The notes below the pieces were generated by a model. The model did not search any database. It was not told the DNA's origin and saw only the letters and a list, made by a program, of their open reading frames with translations. A program made the position numbers and the translations under genes. Positions 25,851 through 35,500 of a stretch of 64,000 bases of DNA are shown here, piece by piece. Source of the stretch: Morganella sibonii (GTDB taxonomy: Bacteria; Pseudomonadota; Gammaproteobacteria; Enterobacterales; Enterobacteriaceae); the NCBI RefSeq assembly GCF_040560245.1, contig NZ_JAKMWP010000002.1; one strand, written 5' to 3'. The stretch's first letter is position 1; each line of letters begins with the position of its first letter.

Positions 25851-27893
25851 TCAGAGTGATTCAGGAAATGTCAGGGTAGCTCCCGGGGCTTCGCGGCTGA
25901 GATGGATAAAGTTCATGTGTTTCTCATACTGATCCAGTATATCGGTGATCACTTGTTCTTTGGTGTAATCCATCAAATCATTACCTTGTGACCCCTCCGA
26001 TAAAAACGTCTCCAGGCGATAATAATGAGATTTTCCGGTCCGGGCACGGTAGGTAAAGCCGGGCATGGAGTAGCGCTGAGGCCAGACCTGATACACAAAG
26101 CTTTGCTCTTCCCCCAGATCGACCGTCAGCTCAAGGTGCTCTAACCGCTCGTCTGCTTCAGGCGGGATCTGGCTGAATTCGACCTTTGCCCCCCGTATTG
26201 TCAGCTCTTGTGCGACATCCTGCATGGCCGGGATGCACACTAAATCCAGCATCCGCCTGGTATAGGTGGTGCCCGGAAAATTCATGACCCGCCCCAGTCG
26301 CTGTTTCCAGTTGAGTGTACCGTTGCCATATAACGGAGCCGGTGCATTCGTGTTCAGTGAACTGACGCGCCGGAAATCTTCCAGTTTCAGCGATTTATAC
26401 AGCCCTGCCATGACGAAAAAGATCACAAAACTGAACGGTAATCCCATGATCACAGTGGTATTTTGTAACGCGGATATTCCATCGGTCATTAACATCCCGA
26501 GTGTGAGCAAACCAATTGCAACGGACCAGAAAATCCGAAGCCAGTTCGGTGCATCATGACTGATATCACTTAACTCTGAAGTGAAATTCCCCAGTACCAG
26601 TGAGCCGGAATCTGCCGAAGTAACATAAAACAGTAAGCCGGTAATAGTAGCAACAGAGGCCGTTAAACCAAAGCCGGGATACAGCTCAAGTAAGGAATAA
26701 AAGCCTTTTTCCGGAGCTTCCAGTACCGTTTTTGCCAGTTCAGTATTGCCGTGAATAATTTCATAGAGGGCGCTGTTTCCGAAAACAGAAAGCCATAGCA
26801 GCGTGAAGACGAAAGGAATTATCAGGGTTCCGATAACAAATTGCCGGATAGTACGTCCGCGGGAAATACGGGCCAGGAACAGCCCTACGAACGGTGACCA
26901 CGCGACCCACCACGCCCAGAAGAAAAGTGTCCAGTTGTTCATCCAGTCTGCAGGCCGGTCAAACGCAAAACTGTTGAGGGTCATTCCCGTGAAGCGGCTG
27001 ATATAATCACCGACATTCAGTACCAGCGCATTCAGTAAAAACGCGGTGTCTCCGGCAAACAAAATAAATACGATCAGGCCAAGTGCGAGTAACACATTCA
27101 GCTCAGATAACAGCCGGATCCCTTTATTTACCCCGGATGTGGCAGAAATGACCGCCATAATAACAGAGAGCAGAATCAGACCGCTTTGTACCGATAATCC
27201 CTGGGGAAGTCCGAAAAGGACTTTCAGACCGTAATTCAGTTGCACGACACCAATCCCCAGTGTGGTCGCGATACCGAAGATTGTTCCCAGTACTGCCGCA
27301 ATATCAACCGCATGTCCGACAGAGCCTTCAATTCGTTTACCGAAAATGGGATAGAGTGCGGAGCGGATCGTGAGCGGAAGATTATAACGGTAGCTGAAGT
27401 AACCCAGTGCGATCCCCATTAAGGCATACATAGACCAGCCCGTCAGGCCATAGTGGAAAAGTGTCCACACCATCGACTGACGGGCTGCTTCTGTGGTTTC
27501 TCCGGCGCCTTCCGGCGGGAGCATGTATTGGGTTACGGGTTCCGCAACAGAGAAAAACATCAGATCGATACCAATCCCGGCGGCAAACAACATGGCAGAC
27601 CAGCTCAGCATACTGAATTCAGGTTTGGATTGCTCAGGTCCGAGTTTGATATTCCCGAAGCGTGATGTGGCCATAAAAATGACGAAGACGATGTACAGTG
27701 TGGCGGCCAGCAGGTAATACCAGCCAAATGTTTTTGAGACCTGATTCAGTGTTGCCACGATCCACCGGTTCGCGGTGTCAGTCATCAGTATGGTGAAAAA
27801 AGAAAAGGCCAGGATAAGGCCGGCTGAAGTGAAAAAAACCACAGAATTCAATTTGTCCTTCTGCGGGGTTTCTGAACTAGTTTGAGTTGTCAT
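25851..27893 (-). CDS. betT: High-affinity choline transporter BetT (BCCT family)
   Basis: Proton-driven choline uptake as the entry step of glycine-betaine synthesis. It has twelve predicted spans in about residues 15-510, with the BCCT aromatic motif in FFWAWWVAWSPFVGLFLARISRGR. A cytoplasmic C-terminal tail of about 160 residues probably takes part in osmotic regulation. The 680 residues match E. coli BetT (677). It is divergent from betIBA, with the shared BetI operator between them. Confidence 0.95.
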   Translation of the reverse strand: MTTQTSSETPQKDKLNSVVFFTSAGLILAFSFFTILMTDTANRWIVATLNQVSKTFGWYYLLAATLYIVFVIFMATSRFGNIKLGPEQSKPEFSMLSWSAMLFAAGIGIDLMFFSVAEPVTQYMLPPEGAGETTEAARQSMVWTLFHYGLTGWSMYALMGIALGYFSYRYNLPLTIRSALYPIFGKRIEGSVGHAVDIAAVLGTIFGIATTLGIGVVQLNYGLKVLFGLPQGLSVQSGLILLSVIMAVISATSGVNKGIRLLSELNVLLALGLIVFILFAGDTAFLLNALVLNVGDYISRFTGMTLNSFAFDRPADWMNNWTLFFWAWWVAWSPFVGLFLARISRGRTIRQFVIGTLIIPFVFTLLWLSVFGNSALYEIIHGNTELAKTVLEAPEKGFYSLLELYPGFGLTASVATITGLLFYVTSADSGSLVLGNFTSELSDISHDAPNWLRIFWSVAIGLLTLGMLMTDGISALQNTTVIMGLPFSFVIFFVMAGLYKSLKLEDFRRVSSLNTNAPAPLYGNGTLNWKQRLGRVMNFPGTTYTRRMLDLVCIPAMQDVAQELTIRGAKVEFSQIPPEADERLEHLELTVDLGEEQSFVYQVWPQRYSMPGFTYRARTGKSHYYRLETFLSEGSQGNDLMDYTKEQVITDILDQYEKHMNFIHLSREAPGATLTFPESL

Positions 27894-28030
27894 CGACAGT
27901 TCCGCATTTTAGCATTCAAGATAAGTAATATTGTGATTTAACTTACCCATTGTTTTTAAACAGATAATTTAATTTTAGTGCATGGCTCCCTGAGATGTTG
28001 TAAATAAATTGTAATAAATAATAGTTAATA

Positions 28031-28050
28031 TTGATTGAACATTCAATCAA
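28031..28050. promoter_or_regulatory. BetI operator between betT and betI
   Basis: TTGATTGAACATTCAATCAA is a perfect 9-base inverted repeat around CA. It lies 49 bases before betI and 138 bases from betT, in the only gap of the divergent locus. The form and place fit the choline-released repressor BetI. The rest of 27894-28098 is AT-rich and carries the divergent promoters. Confidence 0.88.
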
Positions 28051-28098
28051 AAAAAAGTGTAATAGGCGTGGTTACTCTTTTTCTCAGGTTCAGATTTT

Positions 28099-28686
28099 AT
28101 GCCGAAAACAGGAATACAGTCGATTCGTAAACAGCAGTTAATCCGTGCAACGCTGGATGTAATTAATGAAGTCGGAATGCAGGAGGCCAGCTTTGTACTA
28201 ATCGCCCGCAAAGCCGGTGTTTCCACGGGAATTATCAGCCACTACTTTCGTGACAAGAGTGGTCTGCTTGAATCTGCAATGCGCCATATTCAGTATCAGC
28301 TCGGGCTGGCGGTGGCAATGCGCCTGCGGCTGCTGCCGGGAGCCGGTGCAAAATTGCGTCTTCAGGCAATTGTTGAGGGCAACTTTGATCCCTCTCAGAC
28401 CAGTGAAGCTGCGATGAAAACGTGGCTGGCATTCTGGGCGAGCAGTATGCATCAGCCGGTTTTAAACCGCCTGCAACAGGTCAATGACCGCCGGTTGTTC
28501 TCAAATTTAAGTTATGAATTCGGCCGCGTATTAAACAAACAGGAAGCAAGAATGGCAGCAAAAGGCCTTGCCGCACTGATTGACGGTATATGGTTGCGCA
28601 GCGCCCTGAGTAACACACTGTTTCCTGTATCGGAAGCGTTACAGATTACAAATGAATATATTGCGATGAAGCTGGGAACAGATTGA
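28099..28686 (+). CDS. betI: Choline-responsive repressor BetI (TetR family)
   Basis: TetR-type repressor that shuts bet genes without choline. The N-terminal helix-turn-helix covers about residues 25-50 (ARKAGVSTGIISHYFRDKSGLLE), with a ligand-binding C-terminal domain. The 195 residues match E. coli BetI. It is first in betI-betB-betA, with a 27-base gap to betB. Confidence 0.95.
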   Translation: MPKTGIQSIRKQQLIRATLDVINEVGMQEASFVLIARKAGVSTGIISHYFRDKSGLLESAMRHIQYQLGLAVAMRLRLLPGAGAKLRLQAIVEGNFDPSQTSEAAMKTWLAFWASSMHQPVLNRLQQVNDRRLFSNLSYEFGRVLNKQEARMAAKGLAALIDGIWLRSALSNTLFPVSEALQITNEYIAMKLGTD

Positions 28687-28713
28687 ATCAGTCTTAATAT
28701 TAAAGGAAAAAAT

Positions 28714-30192
28714 ATGCAAAATCCGCGACTGCACAAACTGTATATTCATGGTGGTTATGTAGATAGCTCATCCCCGGAGTGCGGACAATTTCCGGCAGTC
28801 AATCCGGCAAACGGCGACGTTATTGCTCTGTTACAGTCAGCCGGCTTTGACGATATACAACGGGCTGTTGAAAGCGCACGTCAGGGACAGAAAGTCTGGG
28901 CGGCGGTGACGGCAATGGAACGTTCCCGCATTCTTCGCCGTGCGGCGGAGATTTTACGTGAACGTAATGATGAACTGGCGTATCTGGAAACATTGGATAC
29001 CGGAAAGCCGTTTTCAGAGACCAGGCATGTCGATATTGTTACCGGTGCGGATGTGCTTGAATATTATGCGGGAATAGTACCGGCTCTGGAGGGGCGGCAG
29101 ATCCCGCTGCGTGACAGTGCCTTTGTCTATACCCGTCGCGAGCCGTTAGGGGTGGTTGCCGGGATCGGCGCATGGAATTACCCCGTTCAGATAGCACTCT
29201 GGAAATCCGCCCCTGCACTGGCGGCAGGGAATGCCATGATCTTTAAACCCAGTGAAGTAACTTCACTGACCGCGTTGAAATTAGCCGAAATTTATACAGA
29301 AGCCGGGCTGCCTGCCGGTGTATTTAATGTGGTGACCGGGCCGGGTAATGAGGCAGGGCGATGGTTAACCGAACATCCGGAGATCGCAAAAATCTCTTTC
29401 ACCGGCGGAGTTGCAACCGGGAAAAAAGTCATGTCGGCTGCCTCAGTATCGTCACTGAAAGCCATCACCATGGAGCTTGGCGGTAAATCTCCGCTAATTA
29501 TCTTTGATGACGCTGACTTAGATAAAGCCGCAGATATTGCCATGATGGCAAATTTTTTCAGTTCCGGTCAGGTCTGCACAAACGGCACCAGGGTCTTTGT
29601 GCCGGAAGCCCTGAAAACACAGTTTGAGGGAAAAATTAGTGAGCGGGTTGCCCGTATCAGAGTGGGGTCACCTGCGGATGAAGACACTAATTTCGGACCG
29701 CTGGTCAGCTTTGCGCACATGGAGAATGTGCTGCGTTATATTGCGCTCGGTAAACAACAGGGTGCAAGAGTGTTATGTGGCGGAGAACGCCTGACAGACG
29801 GGGCGTTTGCAGATGGTGCTTATGTGGCACCGACGGTATTTACGGACTGCACGGACAATATGCACATTACACAGGAAGAAATCTTCGGTCCGGTAATGAG
29901 TATCCTGACATACCGGACTGAAGATGAAGTGATTGTCCGTGCCAATAACAGTCTCTATGGCCTGGCGGCTGGTCTTGTCACTCAGAATCTGACCCGTGCA
30001 CATCGTGTCATTCATCAGCTTGAAGCCGGGATCTGCTGGATCAATACCTGGGGGGAGTCTCCGGCTGAAATGCCGGTCGGCGGCTATAAGCACTCCGGGG
30101 TCGGACGTGAGAACGGTACAGAGACACTGCAAAGCTATACACAAATCAAATCGGTTCAGATTGAACTGGGGGAATTTACATCCGTTTTTTAA
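28714..30192 (+). CDS. betB: Betaine aldehyde dehydrogenase
   Basis: Oxidises betaine aldehyde to glycine betaine with NAD(P). It belongs to the aldehyde dehydrogenase fold. Catalytic Cys lies in SSGQVCTNGTR and catalytic Glu in MELGGKSP; the cofactor loop is FTGGVATG. The 492 residues match E. coli (490). AAAGGA precedes the ATG. It is the second gene of betIBA, followed by betA after 39 bases. Confidence 0.97.
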   Translation: MQNPRLHKLYIHGGYVDSSSPECGQFPAVNPANGDVIALLQSAGFDDIQRAVESARQGQKVWAAVTAMERSRILRRAAEILRERNDELAYLETLDTGKPFSETRHVDIVTGADVLEYYAGIVPALEGRQIPLRDSAFVYTRREPLGVVAGIGAWNYPVQIALWKSAPALAAGNAMIFKPSEVTSLTALKLAEIYTEAGLPAGVFNVVTGPGNEAGRWLTEHPEIAKISFTGGVATGKKVMSAASVSSLKAITMELGGKSPLIIFDDADLDKAADIAMMANFFSSGQVCTNGTRVFVPEALKTQFEGKISERVARIRVGSPADEDTNFGPLVSFAHMENVLRYIALGKQQGARVLCGGERLTDGAFADGAYVAPTVFTDCTDNMHITQEEIFGPVMSILTYRTEDEVIVRANNSLYGLAAGLVTQNLTRAHRVIHQLEAGICWINTWGESPAEMPVGGYKHSGVGRENGTETLQSYTQIKSVQIELGEFTSVF

Positions 30193-30231
30193 TTATATTT
30201 TTTTTATTTGACTGAAACAGAGGAGATAACA

Positions 30232-31905
30232 ATGGTCTATGACTATATTATTATCGGTGCTGGTTCAGCCGGTAACGTGCTTGCTACCCGCCTGACAGAA
30301 GATCCTGATGTTACTGTGCTGCTCCTTGAGGCGGGAGGACCGGACTACAGGTTCGATTTCCGTACGCAAATGCCGGCTGCATTAGCGTACCCGTTGCAGG
30401 GGCGGCGCTATAACTGGGCGTATGAAACCGATCCTGAACCGCATATGAATCACCGCCGTATGGAATGCGGGCGCGGGAAAGGGCTGGGCGGTTCATCGTT
30501 AATCAACGGGATGTGTTATATCCGAGGAAATGCGCTGGATTTTGATGAATGGGCTGAGGCGCCGGGGCTTGAAGACTGGAGCTATCACCATTGCCTGCCG
30601 TATTTCCGCAAAGCGGAGTCCCGGGATACCGGACCGGATGATTATCACGGCGGAGAAGGGCCGCTGAGTGTCACAACGCCGAAGACCGGAAACAATATTT
30701 TGTTTCATGCAATGGTGGAGGCCGGAGTGCAGGCGGGTTATCCGCAAACCGGCGATTTTAACGGGTACCGGCAGGAAGGTTTCGGACCGATGGATCGCAC
30801 TGTTACCCCTCAGGGGCGCCGTTCTGCTACCGGACGAGGTTATCTGGATCAGGCAAAAAAACGCAAAAATCTGACGATTGTGACTCGTGCAATCACTGAT
30901 CGTATTCTGTTCGAAGGTAAAAAAGCAGCCGGGGTGCACTATTACAGGGGCGGAAATTCCACGCCCGTCAGTGTTGCGGCACAAAAAGAAGTGCTGTTAT
31001 GTGCCGGGGCCATTGCATCACCGCAAATCTTACAACGTTCCGGCATTGGTCCTGAAGATGTTCTGGATGAGTTTGATATCCGGGCGGTACATATTTTGCC
31101 GGGCGTCGGACAAAACCTCCAGGATCACCTTGAAATGTACCTGCAATATGAATGTACACAGCCGGTTTCGTTATATCCGGCGCTGAAATGGCATAATCAG
31201 CCAATGATCGGTGCGGAATGGATGTTCAGGGGAACCGGGATCGGGGCCAGTAATCAGTTCGAAGCCGGCGGCTTTATCCGGACAGATAATACGGTTTCAC
31301 GGCCTGATATCCAGTTCCATTTTTTGCCGGTGGCGATTAATTATAACGGCAGTAATGCAGTCTGTACCCACGGCTTTCAGGCTCATGTCGGTTCGATGCG
31401 TTCCCCCAGCCGGGGGCGGGTACGCCTGACATCAACGGATCCGGCGGCTCATCCGTCCATTTTGTTTAATTACATGTCTGATGCCCGTGACCGGGAAGAG
31501 TTTCGTGCTGCGATCCGGATCACCCGTGAAATCATTGCGCAGCCGGCACTGGATCCTTACAGAGGTAAGGAAATCAGTCCGGGTAAATACATCACAACAG
31601 ATGATCAATTGGATGCCTTTGTCCGGGATAAAGCTGAGACGGCATTTCATCCGTGCGGAACCTGCAAAATGGGAAATGATGATATGGCCGTCACCGATGG
31701 TGCAGGGCGTGTGCATGGTGTGGAAAATCTGAGAGTGGTGGATGCTTCCCTGATGCCGAATATCATTACGGGGAACTTAAATGCGACGACCATCATGATA
31801 GCCGAAAAAATCGCAGATAAAATACGAAACAGGCCGCCGCTGAAACCGGCAACTGTTCCGTATTATGTTGCCGGTGATGCACCTGTAAGACAGCAGGAGA
31901 CCTGA
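30232..31905 (+). CDS. betA: Choline dehydrogenase
   Basis: FAD-dependent oxidation of choline to betaine aldehyde, membrane-associated; GMC oxidoreductase family. The N-terminal FAD motif is GAGSAGN, GMC signatures follow in GRGKGLGGSSLINGM, and the catalytic His lies in AFHPCGTCKMG. AGGAG precedes ATG 30232, giving 557 residues (E. coli 556); an upstream in-frame start at 30208 is not supported. Last gene of betIBA, ended by a perfect hairpin terminator. Confidence 0.97.
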   Translation: MVYDYIIIGAGSAGNVLATRLTEDPDVTVLLLEAGGPDYRFDFRTQMPAALAYPLQGRRYNWAYETDPEPHMNHRRMECGRGKGLGGSSLINGMCYIRGNALDFDEWAEAPGLEDWSYHHCLPYFRKAESRDTGPDDYHGGEGPLSVTTPKTGNNILFHAMVEAGVQAGYPQTGDFNGYRQEGFGPMDRTVTPQGRRSATGRGYLDQAKKRKNLTIVTRAITDRILFEGKKAAGVHYYRGGNSTPVSVAAQKEVLLCAGAIASPQILQRSGIGPEDVLDEFDIRAVHILPGVGQNLQDHLEMYLQYECTQPVSLYPALKWHNQPMIGAEWMFRGTGIGASNQFEAGGFIRTDNTVSRPDIQFHFLPVAINYNGSNAVCTHGFQAHVGSMRSPSRGRVRLTSTDPAAHPSILFNYMSDARDREEFRAAIRITREIIAQPALDPYRGKEISPGKYITTDDQLDAFVRDKAETAFHPCGTCKMGNDDMAVTDGAGRVHGVENLRVVDASLMPNIITGNLNATTIMIAEKIADKIRNRPPLKPATVPYYVAGDAPVRQQET

Positions 31906-31921
31906 GTCCGTGCACTGAAAT

Positions 31922-31954
31922 AAAAAACGGTGGTTATGTTAACCACCGTTTTTT
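31922..31954. terminator. Bidirectional terminator betA / suhB
   Basis: AAAAAACGGTGGTTA (31922-31936) and TAACCACCGTTTTTT (31940-31954) form a perfect 15-base stem with a 3-base loop. The A and T flanks allow termination from both sides of the convergent genes. Confidence 0.95.
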
Positions 31955-31973
31955 AAAAGAGGGTACAACCAGA

Positions 31974-32777
31974 TCAGCGTTTCAGTGACTCAGTCAGTTC
32001 ATCACGCATTTCTGCCAGCAGTGCACGTACCACACGCGGGCTGCCGGCAACGATATTGCCGCTGTCGATATAACGGTGGTCACCGGTGAAGTCAGTAACG
32101 ATACCGCCCGCTTCGCGGACCAGCAGTTCACCGCCCAGGAAATCCCATGGCTTCAGACCGATCTCAAAGAAACCGTCCACTCGGCCGGCAGCGAGATAAG
32201 CCAGGTCCAGTGCGGCAGAGCCGGTACGGCGGAAATCTGCACAGCGGGTGAAGAGTTTACCGAGCATTTTGATATAAGTATCGGAGTGCTGTTTTGCTTT
32301 GAACGGGAAGCCGGTTGCCAGTACTGCGCCGTCGAGATCACGGGCAGTTGCGCCGCGCAGACGGTAACCGTTTAACTGTGCGCCCTGACCACGGACCGCA
32401 GAGAATAATTCGTTACGCATCGGATCGTAAACAACAGCCACTTCAGTGCGGCCTTTGATACGAAATGCGATAGAAACAGCGAAATGCGGGAGACGTTTAA
32501 CGAAGTTGGTGGTGCCATCCAGGGGATCAATAACCCATTCCATGTCGCTTTCTTCGCCGGCTGACAGGCCGCACTCTTCAGAAATAATGGTATGTGCCGG
32601 ATAAGATTTGCGGATGATTTCGATAATCATCTGCTCAGCTTCGCGATCGATATTCGTCACAAAGTCATTGGCACCTTTCTGAGTTGTCTCAACAGTGTCA
32701 GGCATTTCATAGTGTTTGGCAATCAGGTTGCCGGCCTTACGTGCAGCACGTATGGCGATGGTAAGCATCGGATGCAT
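31974..32777 (-). CDS. suhB: Inositol-1-monophosphatase SuhB
   Basis: Magnesium-dependent inositol monophosphatase. In E. coli it also joins the ribosomal RNA antitermination complex with NusA and NusB. Metal-binding motifs are DFVTNIDREAE, WVIDPLDGTTNF and the C-terminal KPWDFLGGELLVREAGG. The start MHPMLTIAIRAARKAG at 32777 matches E. coli and gives 267 residues, the same length; the open frame continues upstream without support. It is divergent from trmJ. Confidence 0.95.
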   Translation of the reverse strand: MHPMLTIAIRAARKAGNLIAKHYEMPDTVETTQKGANDFVTNIDREAEQMIIEIIRKSYPAHTIISEECGLSAGEESDMEWVIDPLDGTTNFVKRLPHFAVSIAFRIKGRTEVAVVYDPMRNELFSAVRGQGAQLNGYRLRGATARDLDGAVLATGFPFKAKQHSDTYIKMLGKLFTRCADFRRTGSAALDLAYLAAGRVDGFFEIGLKPWDFLGGELLVREAGGIVTDFTGDHRYIDSGNIVAGSPRVVRALLAEMRDELTESLKR

Positions 32778-32896
32778 GGGGTTGTCCACCGGGATGTTAA
32801 AGAACGAAAATAATCGCGGCAGAGTATAACAGGTGATCGTCAATCTGACTATTCTTGTGTTAAGATATTGCGATAATTTCTCAAATAAAGTGTGTT

Positions 32897-33634
32897 ATGT
32901 CCGAAAATATCCGAATCGTCCTGGTGGAAACCTCACATACAGGCAATATGGGCTCCGCAGCGCGGGCTATGAAAACGATGGGGTTATCCAACCTTTATCT
33001 GGTCAATCCTCAGGTACAACCGGACTCTCACGCCATCGCGCTGTCCGCCGGTGCCAGTGATGTTATCGGCAATGCAAAGATTGTCAGCACACTGGATGAG
33101 GCGATTGCCGGATGTGAACTGGTGATCGGTACCAGTGCGCGTTCGCGCACGCTGCCGTGGCCGATGGTTGAACCGCGTGAATGCGGGGAAAAAAGTGTTA
33201 AAATCGCACAGACTGCGCCGGTCGCTATTATTTTCGGCCGTGAACGTGTCGGGCTGACCAACGATGAATTACAGAAATGTAATTATCATCTTTATATTCC
33301 GACCAATCCGGAATACGGCTCGCTGAATCTGGCGATGGCAGTGCAACTGGTCAGTTATGAGATCCGGATGGCATTTCTTGCCTCTCAGAATGAGAGCGAA
33401 CCGGCAAATAATGATGACACAGATGAGGTACACTATCCGCCGGCGGATGATATGGAGCGGTTTTACACGCATCTGGAATCGGTTCTCAATGAATCCGGTT
33501 TTATCCGTAAGGCACATCCGGGTCAGATTATGAACCGTCTGCGCCGCTTATTTACCCGCGCGCATCCGGAAACACAGGAGCTGAATATCCTGCGTGGTAT
33601 CCTGACTTCTGTTGAAAAATGGGCGAAAAAATAG
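32897..33634 (+). CDS. trmJ: tRNA 2'-O-methyltransferase TrmJ
   Basis: SPOUT-family enzyme that methylates the 2'-O of nucleotide 32 (Cm32/Um32) in tRNAs. It keeps ETSHTGNMGSAARAMKTMG near the start and the knot motifs IIFGRERVGLTNDEL and IPTNPEYGSLNLAMAVQ. The 245 residues match E. coli (246). It is directly upstream of iscR as in E. coli; the first IscR site begins in its last codons and covers its stop codon. Confidence 0.95.
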   Translation: MSENIRIVLVETSHTGNMGSAARAMKTMGLSNLYLVNPQVQPDSHAIALSAGASDVIGNAKIVSTLDEAIAGCELVIGTSARSRTLPWPMVEPRECGEKSVKIAQTAPVAIIFGRERVGLTNDELQKCNYHLYIPTNPEYGSLNLAMAVQLVSYEIRMAFLASQNESEPANNDDTDEVHYPPADDMERFYTHLESVLNESGFIRKAHPGQIMNRLRRLFTRAHPETQELNILRGILTSVEKWAKK

Positions 33635-33688
33635 TTGAGTAAATTACTGGGTTAAATAGTTGACTAAATTACTCAGGAATGACACAAT
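33631..33688 (+). promoter_or_regulatory. iscR promoter with two tandem IscR type 1 sites
   Basis: Two adjacent 25-base units share the pattern ATAGTTGA(G/C)TAAATTACT followed by six to seven variable bases: 33631-33655 and 33656-33680. The second fits the type 1 IscR consensus at all but two positions; the first is weaker. TTGACT at 33660-33665 and CACAAT at 33683-33688 make a 17-base-spaced promoter whose -35 lies inside the second site. Repression by [2Fe-2S]-IscR follows from family knowledge. Confidence 0.85.
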
Positions 33689-33718
33689 TTCTTCACCATT
33701 TATCACGGGGATCCGGTT

Positions 33719-34210
33719 ATGAGACTGACATCAAAAGGGCGCTATGCGGTAACCGCTATGCTCGACGTAGCGCTGCACTCCCATGAGGGGCCCGTACCAC
33801 TGGCTGACATTTCTGAACGTCAGGGTATCTCCCTCTCTTATCTTGAGCAACTCTTCTCCCGTCTGCGTAAAAACGAGCTGGTTTCCAGTGTTCGCGGGCC
33901 GGGTGGCGGGTATCTGCTGGCACGCGGTGCCGGTGAAATTTTCATTGCTCAGGTCATCTCAGCCGTCGATGAATCCGTTGATGCGACACGCTGTCAGGGA
34001 ACTCAGGAAGGTTGTCAGGGCGGTGACCGCTGTCTGACACACGCGCTGTGGCGTGACCTGAGTGACCGTATTACTGATTTCTTAAGCAGTATCAGTCTTG
34101 AAGAGTTAGTAAATCATAAAGAAGTGATTGATGTTGCTGATCGGCAGGATGATAAACGTCGTACACATAGTCTGGCAATTAACGAAACAATTATCAATCT
34201 GCAAGCATAA
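33719..34210 (+). CDS. iscR: Iron-sulfur cluster regulator IscR
   Basis: Rrf2-family regulator that represses isc when it carries a [2Fe-2S] cluster. The winged helix-turn-helix fills the N-terminal half. The ligands appear as Cys92, Cys99, Cys105 and His108, with one residue more between the first two Cys than in E. coli (C92, C98, C104, H107). The 163 residues are standard. It leads the isc operon; the 50-base gap to iscS is where RyhB acts in E. coli. Confidence 0.97.
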   Translation: MRLTSKGRYAVTAMLDVALHSHEGPVPLADISERQGISLSYLEQLFSRLRKNELVSSVRGPGGGYLLARGAGEIFIAQVISAVDESVDATRCQGTQEGCQGGDRCLTHALWRDLSDRITDFLSSISLEELVNHKEVIDVADRQDDKRRTHSLAINETIINLQA

Positions 34211-34260
34211 GCAGAAACCTGCGTTAATAACGCAACCGTAGTTCATGGAGCAATTGAGCG

Positions 34261-35475
34261 ATGAAATTACCGATTTATTTAGATTATTCAGCAACCACCC
34301 CGGTTGATCCGCGTGTTGCTGAAAAGATGATGCAATACCTCACAATGGACGGCGTCTTCGGTAACCCGGCGTCCCGTTCACACCGCTTTGGGTGGCAGGC
34401 TGAAGAGGCCGTCGATATTGCCCGTAACCAGATAGCAGACCTGGTCGGTGCGGACCCGCGTGAAATTGTTTTCACCTCCGGTGCCACTGAGTCTGACAAC
34501 CTGGCAATTAAAGGTGCGGCCAATTTCTACGGTAAAAAAGGCAAACACATCATTACCAGCAAAACCGAACATAAAGCGGTGCTGGATACCTGCCGTCAGT
34601 TAGAGCGCGAAGGGTTTGAAGTGACCTATCTTGCGCCGCAGCGTAATGGTCTGATCGACCTGGCTGAGCTGGAAGCGGCAATGCGTGAGGACACCATTTT
34701 AGTCTCCATCATGCACGTCAATAATGAAATTGGTGTGATTCAGGATATCGAAGCAATCGGTGAACTGTGCCGCAGCAAAGGGATTATTTTCCATGTCGAT
34801 GCTACCCAGAGCGTCGGTAAAGTACCGGTTGATTTAAGCAAGCTGAAAGTGGATCTGATGTCCTTCTCCGGCCATAAAATTTACGGCCCGATGGGTATCG
34901 GCGCGCTGTATGTCCGCCGCAAACCGCGTATCCGCATCGAAGCACAGATGCACGGTGGTGGTCACGAGCGCGGTATGCGTTCCGGTACACTGGCAGTGCA
35001 TCAGATCGTCGGTATGGGTGAGGCTTACCGTATTGCCAAAGAAGAGATGGCAGCGGAATCTGAGCGTTTGTCCGCACTGCGTCTGCGTCTGTGGAACGGC
35101 ATCAAAGATATCGAAGAAACCTATCTGAATGGTTGCCCGGAACACTCGGCACCGAACATTCTTAACGTCAGTTTCAACTATGTTGAAGGTGAATCCCTGA
35201 TGATGGCGCTGAAAGATCTTGCGGTATCATCCGGTTCTGCCTGTACGTCCGCCAGCCTGGAGCCGTCTTATGTTCTGCGCGCCCTGGGAATGACTGACGA
35301 ACTGGCGCACAGTTCAATCCGCTTCTCTCTGGGTCGTTTCACTACTGAGGAAGAGATTGACTATGCGATTAAACTTATCCATAGCGCAATTGGCCGCCTG
35401 CGTGATCTTTCCCCTCTGTGGGAGATGCACAAGCAAGGTGTTGATATTAACAGCATTGAATGGTCACACCATTAA
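34261..35475 (+). CDS. iscS: Cysteine desulfurase IscS
   Basis: PLP enzyme that takes sulfur from cysteine and passes it to IscU, TusA, ThiI and others. PLP Lys sits in SFSGHKIYGPMG, and the persulfide Cys in SSGSACTSASLEPSYVLRALG. The 404 residues equal E. coli. An AUG with GGAG-like site follows iscR by 50 bases. iscU begins 25 bases after it. Confidence 0.98.
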   Translation: MKLPIYLDYSATTPVDPRVAEKMMQYLTMDGVFGNPASRSHRFGWQAEEAVDIARNQIADLVGADPREIVFTSGATESDNLAIKGAANFYGKKGKHIITSKTEHKAVLDTCRQLEREGFEVTYLAPQRNGLIDLAELEAAMREDTILVSIMHVNNEIGVIQDIEAIGELCRSKGIIFHVDATQSVGKVPVDLSKLKVDLMSFSGHKIYGPMGIGALYVRRKPRIRIEAQMHGGGHERGMRSGTLAVHQIVGMGEAYRIAKEEMAAESERLSALRLRLWNGIKDIEETYLNGCPEHSAPNILNVSFNYVEGESLMMALKDLAVSSGSACTSASLEPSYVLRALGMTDELAHSSIRFSLGRFTTEEEIDYAIKLIHSAIGRLRDLSPLWEMHKQGVDINSIEWSHH

Positions 35476-35500
35476 TCAGACGGTTTCAGGAGTATAAACA

